Of a DNA stretch of 64,000 nt, positions 34,201 to 46,200 are shown piece by piece (position 1 is the first letter of the stretch; each line of letters opens with the position of its first letter). The translations under genes and the position numbers were made by a program. The DNA is from Argyresthia goedartella (taxonomy: Eukaryota > Arthropoda > Insecta > Lepidoptera > Argyresthiidae), in contig OX463822.1 in assembly GCA_949825045.1 (NCBI GenBank), positions 33,978,703 through 34,042,702 of the forward strand. The letters run 5' to 3'. The notes beneath the pieces are model-generated. The model was not told the origin of the DNA. It searched no databases and saw only the letters and a program-made list of their open reading frames with translations.

Positions 34201-37200
34201 AAATAAATTAGCTGCATTGGAAGGCGAAAGAAATAAGGATCACGAATACATTTTACTCCTAGAAGAGAAAGTAGATGAGCTTCAACGGAGTGACCGAAAA
34301 GCCAATATAGAGATAAGAAATGTGCCGAAAAAAGCTGAAGAAACAAAAGAAGACCTCATAAATGTAGTGTTGAATTTAGCAAAAACCTCGGACATTAAAA
34401 TACAAAGGAGCGATATCAGGGATATTTTCAGGACACGAGGCAAGACCGACAAGACTGCGGTCATTACAGAGCTCTCCTCGTCAATTCTTAAAAATGATCT
34501 ACTAAAGGGAGTAAAGCAATTTAACAAAACTCATAAAAATAACAAACTGAACGCTTCTCATCTAGGCTTTCAAAATAATTCAACATCGGTGTTCGTAGTT
34601 GAGCAGCTGACACAAAAAGCAAACAAACTCTATTATCTGGCCCGCGACCTGAAAAAATCCAATAATTACAAGCATTGCTGGACCTCATATGGGAAAGTTT
34701 ATATGCGACTGCTGGACGACTCTCCAATTATTAATATTACATGTGAAAAGCAAGTCCATGCGCTATTAAATAAGGCATGACTACCTGCGAATGTTACTCT
34801 CGTTAGTTTCAACCTGAAAATAGTTACTACACACACTGCACTTACACTCATCCCAAACACATACGACTACAATCATATCATCCTTTACCATAACACACAC
34901 ACCTACAATTCCCATCTCACTAGACTAATCTGCGTAATTAAAATCACTGATTTTAACTGTCCTATGTCTGTTACGAATCCCCCTATTATTGTTCTTTATG
35001 TGACCACCTCTTCAAGCATTAAAACCATCATTATACTCTTCAATTATGACTAATACGGCCCAACTATCTCAGGAAATAGATAACATGCAATTGGTTAAAT
35101 CGATCAGTTGCAGCCCTGAAGAATGCATCGATCATATACCAAAAAATAAATTATCTTATAGTATAATTACTCAAAATATAAGAAGTGTTCATAGCGACTC
35201 GAATATGACAAGCTTTCAGGCTCTCCTATCGATTCTAATGTATGACTACGACATTATTATCCTAACAGAATGTTGGCTCTCAGATTTGAAAACTCCACCA
35301 AGTATGGACAACTACTCGATGTTCTGCACTAAAAGACTTATTAACCAAAACGATGGTGTAGTTGTCTATACTAAACAGAGTCTGATGTGCAAGGTTGAAG
35401 AACCCCTATTAATTGACGCATCCTGCCTGACTATTACAACACCTAACATATCCGTTGTGGGTATCTACCGTAGCCCCTCAAATACATGTGCAACCAACTT
35501 TATAAAATCACTCGATAATTTAATATCCAATCTCGATCCCTCTACGCTTCGCTTTAGATAAAACACCAAAAACAAAAACTATCACTGACTTCGGAAAAGC
35601 CGTTGCAGCTTTTGACAATGCTGACCTAAGCGAAGTGTGGCGGTCATCCGACCCGAACGAAGCAGCAGAAAAGCTGGCTGTGACAATATCCGAAATATTA
35701 GCCGATAATTCAAGAATGATCACAATTCCGAACAGAAAAAGGGTTAAACAACCGTGGATGACTCCTGGTCTTTTACGATGCATTAGGAATAGAGATAACA
35801 TGAATAAATCAGTAAAAAAGAATCCTCATAACATATTATTAAAAACCACTTATAAACGATATCGAAACTTCTGTAATAACCTTTTACACACACTAAAACG
35901 CAAGTATGACCGGTCAGAACTAGAAATCTCTCGCAAAAATCCTAAAAAACTATGGAAATCAATCAAAAGAATAGCTAAAATTCCTAACAAAAAGACAGAA
36001 GACACAACCCTACTATCTATTAAAACCACTTCTGCAGAATCTGTAGAAACTATCAATGACCATTTCGCGAATGTTGGCAAAACACTTGCTGAAAAGCTCG
36101 TTTCAAATGCGCAGTCGTCACACCGGCCCACATCGAAAATTCCTACAACCGTTCATTCTTTCGGTCTTATTGACGTAGACCCAGCTGAAGTTCATTCATT
36201 AATAATGAACCTACAGGAAGATAGCGCGGTGGGCTGGGACGGTATTTCAACAAAGTTCGTAAAACTGTCTAGATATGCTTTGGTCCCGGTCTTCTCTCAT
36301 TTGTGTAACATTTGTTTTTCTCAGGGTGTCTTTCCCAAAGTTTTTAAACGTTCCATCATACACCCGATCCACAAGGGTGGGGACAGAAAGGATATCAACA
36401 ACTATAGACCCATTTCAGTTTTAACAGTTCTGTCAAAGATACTGGAAAAGCTAATGAACAATAGACTGAAACGCTACTTAGACGACAAAAATCTCCTATC
36501 AGATTGCCAGTTTGGTTTTAGGAATGGAAGGTCAACAGAAGATGCTGTTACTGCACTTACTGACAAAGTTGTTAATGGTTTAGACAAGCGTCAAAAATGT
36601 TTGGGAATATTCCTAGACCTAGCCAAGGCATTTGACACCGTTTCTGTCCCCATCCTTCTGGATAAACTCGAAAGTTTCGGTGTGAGAGGGATCGCACATG
36701 AACTTTTTAAGGACTACCTACAAGAGAGACAACAACGAGTCAAGATAGGCCCCCACTACAGTAGTGACAGCTATGTTACCTACGGAGTACCGCAGGGCAG
36801 TGTTCTTGGCCCAACGTTGTTTCTCATATACATCAACGACCTGTGCGATCTCTCTCTGAAGGATTGCAATATTTACACTTACGCGGATGATACGGCGCTT
36901 ATATTTAATAGTAAGAGCTGGAGTGACGCGATTATCTCTGCAGAGCAGGGACTTCGCTGTGTTTCGGAATGGCTAGAAAGCAATTTGCTCACTCTTAATG
37001 TTGCAAAAACAAAAAGTATGTTCTTCTCCATACTTAAATCAAAACTTCCGGCCCTCCACGTCGGATTAAAAGCCCACTCTTGCTCTTACCCGACCAACGC
37101 CACATGCTCTTGTGAGAGAATTGAGAGAGTAGATAAAATAAAATACCTTGGTGTGGTAATTGACCAACAACTAAACTGGCTTCCCCAGATTGACTCAGTC

Positions 37201-40200
37201 GTCTCACGTGTGAGAAAATTAAGTTGGATATTTAAAAACCTTAGACACGCCATGCCTCCGGATATGCTCAGAGCGACTTACATTGCTCTGGTTCAGTCTG
37301 TACTATGTTACTGTGTAACTGTCTGGGGTGGTGCTTGTAAGACGAAGATGTTATCACTTGAAAGAGCCCAGAGATCGCTCCTGAAGGTGATGCTCATCAA
37401 ACCTTACAGATTTCCCACAACCGATCTCTTTTCCCTTGCTGATGTACTTAGTGTAAGACAACTCTATATACTCCAGTCGGTTCTCAGAAGACACCGCAAC
37501 AGTGTCAATCCAAGCAATAATCACAAGAGAAGACATGATATAATATTCAAAACACCAAGCTTTGAAACAGAATTTGCAAGAAAACAATTTACCATTCAAT
37601 CAACACTTTTGTATAATAAGGTAAACAGAATCTGTAGCATACATCCGATGCTCTCGTTTGAGTGTAAGTCCTCAGTATCAAAATTGCTCAAAACCTTGGA
37701 TTATGCACACACTGAAAAATTTCTAGTTATTGTTAAATAACATTAAAATTGTTAAATAACAATAAATTAAATACTTCACGATAATACGATTTTAACGGAC
37801 ATTTTAGAATTTAAATTATCTTAAATTATTTTTATTTTTATATTTACAGAGACATTTACGACATTTATATTTACATAGAAAATAGATTCTTACATGAACT
37901 TACGCAGATAAGACTCATCTCCTCATCCCCTGTCCCTTACACATATACACACAATACACACTACATCTCCTTCAGACACTCACAACACTCACATCTTCTC
38001 TCCACACTCACTATAGGTATACACGCTACATAACAACCCCAATTTAATATATACCCAAAATTATTAGCTTGTAAGAATATTTGATTTTAAATCTTAATGC
38101 ATAGTTATTTAACTAAACTAAATGTATATTACTGTAATATTTAATTTTATTTTATTAATTTAGAAAAGTCTGTCTACTTGCCATTATTCATCAAATTAAA
38201 GTGTATCACAATGGGAATTGCGGGGTACTTGTCATACAGATTTTATAAATCTAGTACAAGGCCCTATCGTATATTTTGTAATTGATTTCAATTTTTGAAT
38301 AAATGATTTTGTATTTGTATTTTTGTATTTGTATTTGTATTCTGGCACCACACTAAGTTACCCTGTATCGTGGCAACCAGAAACAGCGACGTCACACACA
38401 TAAAAACATCAAAGACCTGGGGAATCGTTTTCTTTCTCCCCAGCCCAGGTTCCAACCCAGGACCTCTCAGCGCCACAGAGGTCGCCGTACGTCGTACGGA
38501 CCAGGACTATGAGACTCCACTTACAGCATTGAGCGGCAACGACATCAGTATGCTCTCATACCGCGCCTGCGGAGTGTGGAGCCCGAACTTCGTGCCGCGG
38601 TCATAGATGAGGTTGAACTCCACGTAGCGGCCTCTTCGGAGGAGCTGCCACTGCCGCTGGTGGTAGCCGTACGCGTCGTCTTTGTGCTTTTGCACTGCGA
38701 ATTGGGAAAATAAAGGCTTTGAGACAGAACGTGCTGAATTGCCGGGTGAACGGGAGCGAAAATGTAATCTTGAAGGTTGGATTTACGTTTTCAGTCTTTC
38801 CGGTCTGGTCGAACTATCGTTCACAGCACGTGACACGAAGTTGACCGCGCGGGCCTGTCGATAGTCGATGAACATGTCCCTACAAACCCTAGACAATATG
38901 AATAAAACTCCTTCGTCGGCTCGTGGGATCCTCTTTGGTTCAAGCGAGTTAGCTGTTGCTTTATCATCAGCTAGGTATCATAGCCTTAGCGCAGCTAGTT
39001 AGTTAGATGGATCTGAAAGCGCGGGTCTGGTCCGGATAGTCCACGCCGTCGAATAAGATGCCGCCGACACTCAAAAAGATCGCAGAGTTGGTTGTTGCAT
39101 TAAATAATAAGTAGATGAAGAATGTTCATCTTATTAATAGCACTTACCTATAGGAATGTAGCTGGGTATCACAGCCTCAGCGCAGCTAGTGACGAAGTTG
39201 AACGCGCGGGTCTGGTCCGGATAGTCCACGTCGTCGAAGAAGATTCCGCCGACGCCGCGTCGCTCGCCGCGGTGCGGGATCGAGAAGTAGTCGTCGCACC
39301 ACTTCTTGAATCTGCGGATAAATCTCTTATTAGAGATAAGCTCGCCTTTGTACCCGTGCTGGCTTATTGCGGGTCGATGGAGGGGTGTCGGGACTGTCAG
39401 AAGTTTATAAGCAGCCCTACTACGATTAAGTCTTCTGATACAGCTTTACGACTCGACTACCGAGTCAAATTAAAATTTATTTATTACTTTAGATATTTAC
39501 ATATACTTAGGAAACGTAATTTTTTGCCTCTTCTCTATATTGGACCACTGTGGGAGAGGTAGGGTGTAGAAACTCCCACAGATTGATTTTTAGATATCTT
39601 TTAAAAATTGATTGTCTTTTATAAAACTAATACAAATATTGCAATATTAATTATTATGATTAATAAGCAGGAATAAATAATTACAAAATTAATAAAAGCA
39701 AGTTCTGTGTTGAGCCACAGTAACCCCATACAGACAAATAATTTAAGTAATCTTGAACATTGTAATATCCCCATACAGTCCCGTCACTTGATCCTCGTAA
39801 TATCCCTTTTTGACAAAGTTTTTAACATGCTTTTTAAATTGCTCAAATGACAATTTCAAAATCTCCAGAGGTATCTTATTGTAGTAGAGAATGCACTGAC
39901 CCTTGAAAGAAGTGCTAACCTCCGTGAGTCTAAACCGGGGAGCAACTAGTCTGTGATTATTTCTTTGGTTAACATCACAGCTATCGTTAAGTTTGGAAAA
40001 TGCTGTAAGGTTCTTGCGTGTAATGTAATATAATGTATATTATACATTATATTTTCGAAAATAAATTGACTAGTTACAGTTAGTATGTCAATTTCTTAAA
40101 AAGCTCTCTTAAGGAGTCAATTCGTTTTAAATTATAAATTGCTCGAATAGTTCTTTTCTGTAAAATAAAAATAGTTTGAATTTCCGCTGATTTCCCCCAC

Positions 40201-43200
40201 AACAAGATACCATAAGACATGACTGGTCTCAACTTGCCTGACATTTGTAAGTGAGAATTTGATACACTTGGTTTTAGCAGAGTTTAACAATAAATTATTA
40301 ACTATGAACCAATTCAAGGTTAAAGACAATGCACCATTAACATCATCAAAATCTTCTTTTTGTCCTTAAATTTTGAAGACCAGTGAAGTATCATCAGCAA
40401 ACAACACTATGTCATTCACTTTCTCCATCATGAAAGGCAGATCGTCATATACCAGGAATAAGAAAGGGCCTAATATAGAACCTTGTGGAACCCCAACTTT
40501 TACACCCGATCCATCAGATTTAACGCCGTTGACTTCTGCCTTTTGAATTATATTGCATTAGTATGATTTTAGTAGACCAACGCTTTATTTCTAACTCCGT
40601 TATGATTTTATATAATTAGTAGCGTATCATGATCAACACGTAGTGTGTATTGTACATGTTATATGCAAATAAATGAATATGAATATGAATATGCCTTCGA
40701 CAGATCGCAAAAAACTCCGATAGCATCCTGTGCCCCTCCCATGCAGAATACATATGAGATATAAGGGTAATACCTGCATCCGATTTCGATTTACCCCTAG
40801 TGAAACTGTATTGTTTGCCGTGGAGTACAGTATTGGATCTAGTGGCACAATTTTATGATGAAAAAGAAGTAAAATTATTGATAGAAAAGGGAGTCGAAGT
40901 AAATACAAAAAATAACTGCGGAGAAACACCATTATACCTAGCAGCATTCTATGGAAAGGAAGAGAATGTAAAAGTACTTTTGGAGGAAGCAGCAGATGTA
41001 AATGCTAGAAGCGTTAAAAGAAATACGGCATTACGTCATGCGAGCCTAATGTGATATGAAGAGACGGTAAGGGAGTTAATAAAAGGAGGGTCAAATGTAA
41101 ATATAGTAAATAAAATAGGAAGGCCCCCCTACATGAAGCAGTATTTATGAGGGAAATGGAAACGTGAGAGCAATATTAGAAGCGGGAGGGAGGTGATAAA
41201 AATGCGAAAGACCTAAAAGGATATAAACCACTACATATAGCATGCAAAACAGGAGAAAGAAGTATTACAAAAGAGATTATAAAAGAGCTAGTAAAAGCTG
41301 GAGTCAAAGTAGATCAAGAGGATAAATTTGGCATTACATAAATGTATTACGCGAGGAATGAAGAGTTGCTAGAAAAACTAAAGGAGTTATCGGAGCGGAC
41401 AGTAGATGCGATATTGAAGAAGGTTTGAAGAAATAAGAGAAAAGCTAGAATAAGCGCCATTGATTAATAAGGTACTGATGGAAGTGGAAAAAGAGCTAGA
41501 AGATATGAATGAGAAGATAAGAGAGCTAAAGATGAGCAAAAAGATCTTTCTGAAAGAGAGGGGAGTAAAAGGTTGGCTACAAGATAATAGGAATAATATG
41601 GAAAAAAGAAAGTATTATCATTAGAGGGAAAAAAAGAGCTTGATGATTTTGGAGAGTGCTTAATTGATGAAAATTAGCGTATTCGTTTCTAAAGTTTTGC
41701 ATAAAAGTAAAACAAAACGAAGGTCAACAGTTTCATCTTTTTCGCAAGAGTAGCTGATAAATGGATTTTTGGAAAAAGGGATTGGTGAGGCTCCCGAACT
41801 AAAAAAACATTTACAGGAGAAACTATGAGACAAAAAGGTGTTAACTGTAACTTGTCGATATGAGCCTGATCAGTTAGCAGATAAGCATCTATCAGACGCG
41901 TACGAGCTGTTACTAAGGTATCCAGTAAAAATAAACAACGAAAAGGAGGTGGAAAAAAATAACAGCAGTGGCATTGTATGCGAGAGTTTCATCAGACCGA
42001 CAAGTGCGGGGTCATACAATAGAGAGCCAAATTGAAGAGCTTAAGCGTAGAATTGCTGTAGATGATGGACATAAGTAATTGGAAGAATATGTATTCACTG
42101 ACGATGGCCGTAGGTCGCCAAAGGGTCAAACTTAGAGCGTGAAGGTTTAAAGAATTTACGTGATAAAGTAGCAGAAGGAAAAAAATATAAGATTTATATC
42201 TATTCACTAGATCGGTCGTCACGTGATCCTGTAGTATCAAAGAGACGTAATAGATAAATGTAAGATAGCAAGAGTAGAAATAATCTTTTCAAACAATAAG
42301 ATTGATGATACACCAGAGTCCGATTTAATAACAGCTGTGCAAGGAGCAGTAGGAAGGTTTGAGCTGAGACAAATCTTGATACGAAGCATGAGGGGAAAAC
42401 TGCATACAGCAACAGAACGTTGTGTAAGTGTTATGCTTTAATAAGCAATGCACCTTATGGTTATCGATATATACGAAAGCATATCAAAGGATGAGAAAAC
42501 AAATTTGAAATAAATGAAGAGGAAGCAAAAGTAGTGAGAGAGGTATTAGCAGCATATGGTAAAACAAAGGCGGGCCCAGTAATGCTAGAAGTTAAACAAA
42601 AAAAAAGCAACAGCCAGAAATCTCACTCTATTTACAGTACAGATGAAGATAATTTTATATACCGGCGCCGAAAATAGTTGACGAGGATTTATTTAATGTA
42701 GTACAAGATCAATTGATTGAGAATAAACAGAGAGCAAGAGTGCAGCAAAGAAAAGAGACATATCTATTGCAAAAGCTAGTTGTGTGTAAGTTTGGTGGAC
42801 GTGCTCACTGCGGAAGACGAAATTACAGCAAAGAAAAAAACATTGTGAGTACTTATTACACTTGCCTGGGTACAAGAAATTTTTACGGTAATAAGGTATG
42901 CACTAACAGATCTATTCGTGGAGAAGTTTCAGAAAAAGATGTGTGGGAAGAAGTAAAAAGTGTATTAAAAAATCCAGATAAGATGGTGAAAGAGTGCCAA
43001 GTAAAATTTCAGAACATAAGAATGAATTATTAGATGAAAGGTTTGCAAGACGTGAGAGTCAATTAAAGCAAAGTATTAAAGATTTTATAAATGATTATTA
43101 TATTCAAGAGAATACAAGTGAGGAAAAATATTTAAGGAAGGAAGACTTTAAGCAGGTAATAAAAATAATGAAGGAACGTTTAAAAGAGATTGAAGGAAAG

Positions 43201-46200
43201 AAGAAATATTTGATTGATCAAAAGGGACTAACAGCAGAAAATGAATATTATTACAAATAAAGCAATTTAGCATAAAGGGCTTTTATTCTAGTCTTAATCG
43301 GAATCGGAACACCTAGATTGGCAATCCAAATGGACTCTTTTTAGGACATTAGTAAAAAAAATGACTCCACGGCAAACAATAAGGTTTCACTAGGGGAAAA
43401 TCGACTTCGGATGATGAGCAGGGGCACAGGATGCTATCGGAGTTTTTTGCGATCTGTCGAAGGCATTTGATTGTGTTGATCATGATACGCTACTAATGAT
43501 ATAAATCATAACAGAGTTAGAAATAAAGCGTTGGGCTACTAAGATCATACTTATGCAATATAATTCAAAAGGCAAAAGTCAACGGCGTTAAATCTGATGG
43601 ATCGGGTGTAAAAGTTGGCGTTCCACAAGGTTATATATTAGGCTTTCTTATTCCTGGTATATATTAACGATCTGCCTTTCATGATGGAGAAAGTGAATGA
43701 CATAGTGTTGTTTGATGATGATACTACTTCACTGGTCTTCAAAATTTAAAGACAAAAAGAAGATTTTGATGATGTTTATGGTGTATTGTCTTTGAAGTAC
43801 AGATATTGAAATTTAAAGGATCGCCCTTGTCTCCCGTCTTGAACAGAGGTAGTAGTTTACTGTGTTTCATGAAGCTCCATCGTCAATACATTTATTGAAA
43901 ATATTAGCTAAGTGTGGGGCTATAACTAGAATTACTGAATCAATGTCTTTGACTGATATACCCCAGTCTGCAGTATTTTTTAAGTTAAGTAATCTAAACG
44001 TTTCGACAATGTCCTTGGGATATATAAGATAAAATTTAAAATACTCATTACCGATGCTAGTATTGTTTTTAAATAAAGTCTCTGCTTCATAGAGATGAAT
44101 TTCAGCGCTATGTTGTGAGTAAGGGTACATTGGTGAAAAATGTTTCGAAAGCTCGTCCTATCTTTAGGCAAAAATCCCTTGGTATAACTTTGCCAGTTTC
44201 ATGGTTTATTATTTGCCAAACTGTTTTCATTCTATTATTTAATTTTTGTATTTTTCTATTAATTTGTAAAGTTTCTGTAGTTCTACAAACCAACTTGAAA
44301 GTTTTGGAACCATTTTTAACATAGTCATGAAATTTTCTACCAAAGTTATAGGTTTTTTGTTCATAAAGGTCATACAAGAGAACTCTACTTCTATGAATTC
44401 CAAACGTTGCACAGTCATTAAATTTAGATTTACCGTTGTTGTCACTGACTTACTTTAATTTTAAAACTTTATTGATTTCTGTTTGAATAATGTTGAAGAA
44501 GTCTGAATAGATTTTGTTTGGGTTCTGTTCATTAAAATCCGGTACTGGCAAATTTATATCTAAGTTTTTCGTATATGTCTCTAGGTTATGAGATGTTATA
44601 GGCCTATAAAATGATGGATCAGTCTTATCCTTACTAGCGATTGGGAATGAAACTGTTTCACCGCCGTGATCGGTTGGTAAGCAGTGAATTAATTTTTTAC
44701 TTGTGAATGCACAGTCACAAACAAATTTTATTTAAGCAAGTTTTGCTAGTCGGCTCTAGAAATACAAGACATAAATTAGATGATTTGAATAAAGTTCTTA
44801 ATCGTTGTTTCGTGATTGCATCTACATTAAGATCGCCACAATTCATTAACTTTTTTTTGTTATTACATAGTTAAGTAGTAGCGACAGCAGTCGGGACCTT
44901 AACGTCGGCTTAACGTGATATCCGAAACACGGAAGCGCCAGAAACAAATGCCACATATAAATGGGACTCCCGTCCAGTTACCTTCTCGGTCAGATTTGTG
45001 TTAAACCTTCGATATAGCTACCGAAGTGCGAGTACCACTAAGTCCAGCAGCATCCACTGATGCTTATCTAGTATTAAGTTCAGTTCTTTTAAAACATGCA
45101 TTAACATCTAGAGTTTTACTTTGCATAATAGGAAGAGTCGTGCTCATCACAAGCCTGCTTCAACGAGAGATGGAAGTGTTTCGCGTCTTCCTCGTTCAGG
45201 TAGTAGGGCGTCAGGTCTGTGCCGCCGCCGAACCACCATTGAACACCTGGGAAGATAAATGAGGATATACAGTAAATTGATTATTGAGTCCCGTCAACCC
45301 ATATCTGGGGCTCTGGGCAGTTACAGTCACGATCCTGGTCGCGTTACGCGTAGTCCATATGACAAGATTCACTAAATATGTGTGCGTGGTGATTGCACCA
45401 TGATTATTTCGTGCGAAATGTCATAAGAGAAGTCGTAACTGGAACAAATTGCGACCGTATCTCGCTCAAGGAGGCTGCTTTCTTTACTTTTGGTCCTATA
45501 AGCAGGTTATATGAACATAAACCCGTCGGTGTTTCAGAAGTCCACTGGATATCCTCGGCCGGTAGATTCCCGACAATTTTGTCCCTCCCAAACCTGCCGT
45601 CTGCCGTCCTCGTCTTCGAAAATAACGGTCCGGAACTTAGTAGACACTTTCCGAAATTCGCTACTTTACCTAAATCAACACACTCTATGAATCAGCACAG
45701 GTCGAATTAGACACTCGCTTCTCTTGACAGTTTGGTACAGTAATGAACAAAACCAATTACAATAAAAGCTGAATTTATTACACTTCAAATAACATTTAAA
45801 TGGATTAACTAGAGTAAATAGTCTAAGGGATTAACTGAAACTAAACCACGTATGACTCTAGTTATCTACTAACTAGAATAATAATACCTACAGTAGAAAA
45901 AATATAACAGGTCTTGTGACAGATATCAGTCTTAACCTTTTAGTGAGGGGATATTGCTTAAAATTCAACAAAAATAAAGATATAAACAATTAATTACATT
46001 AAAATGACAGTAAGAACCAGCTGCAATTGTCTGACAGACAAATAGAAAACATCTAGTGGCCAGTATACTTAGAAAAGAAGTTTGTTACTATATGTAACCA
46101 AAGTGTCATTTCGCACTCGTGCCAGTTACCGCGCAACACAAAATTAGCGCAATTATATTTCGTATCGAACTGTACATGAACAAAAAGTGTCAAGAGAAGC

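Larger units (their letters stand above)
33480..38340 (+). mobile_element. LINE-D, nearly complete non-LTR retrotransposon
   Basis: It has a 5' UTR (from about 33480, start uncertain), ORF1 (33839-34780), ORF2 (35046-37740, with an internal deletion) and a 600-base 3' UTR ending in AATAAATGATTTTG and a (TTTGTA)n tail. It is the most intact LINE here. The ORFs are long and clean, so insertion is probably recent. It is antisense to CPOX, in intron 6, 0.2 kb from exon 6. Confidence 0.85.
40830..43361 (+). mobile_element. Endosymbiont-derived DNA insertion (ankyrin gene plus serine recombinase)
   Basis: About 2.5 kb with no similarity to the surrounding elements. The plus strand is strongly purine-rich (AAAAGG, GGAGAA words), as in coding strands of Rickettsiales. 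Two gene remnants follow each other in one direction, as in a bacterial operon. Both are broken by stops and frameshifts, so the insertion is old enough to have decayed. LINE-B sequence borders it on both sides, which argues against simple bacterial contamination. It is in CPOX intron 4. Confidence 0.8.

Noticed and set aside
40830..43361. Bacterial contamination of the assembly
   Set aside because: LINE-B sequence joins it on both sides, both genes are pseudogenes, and it sits inside a continuous insect gene. Only long reads can fully settle this.
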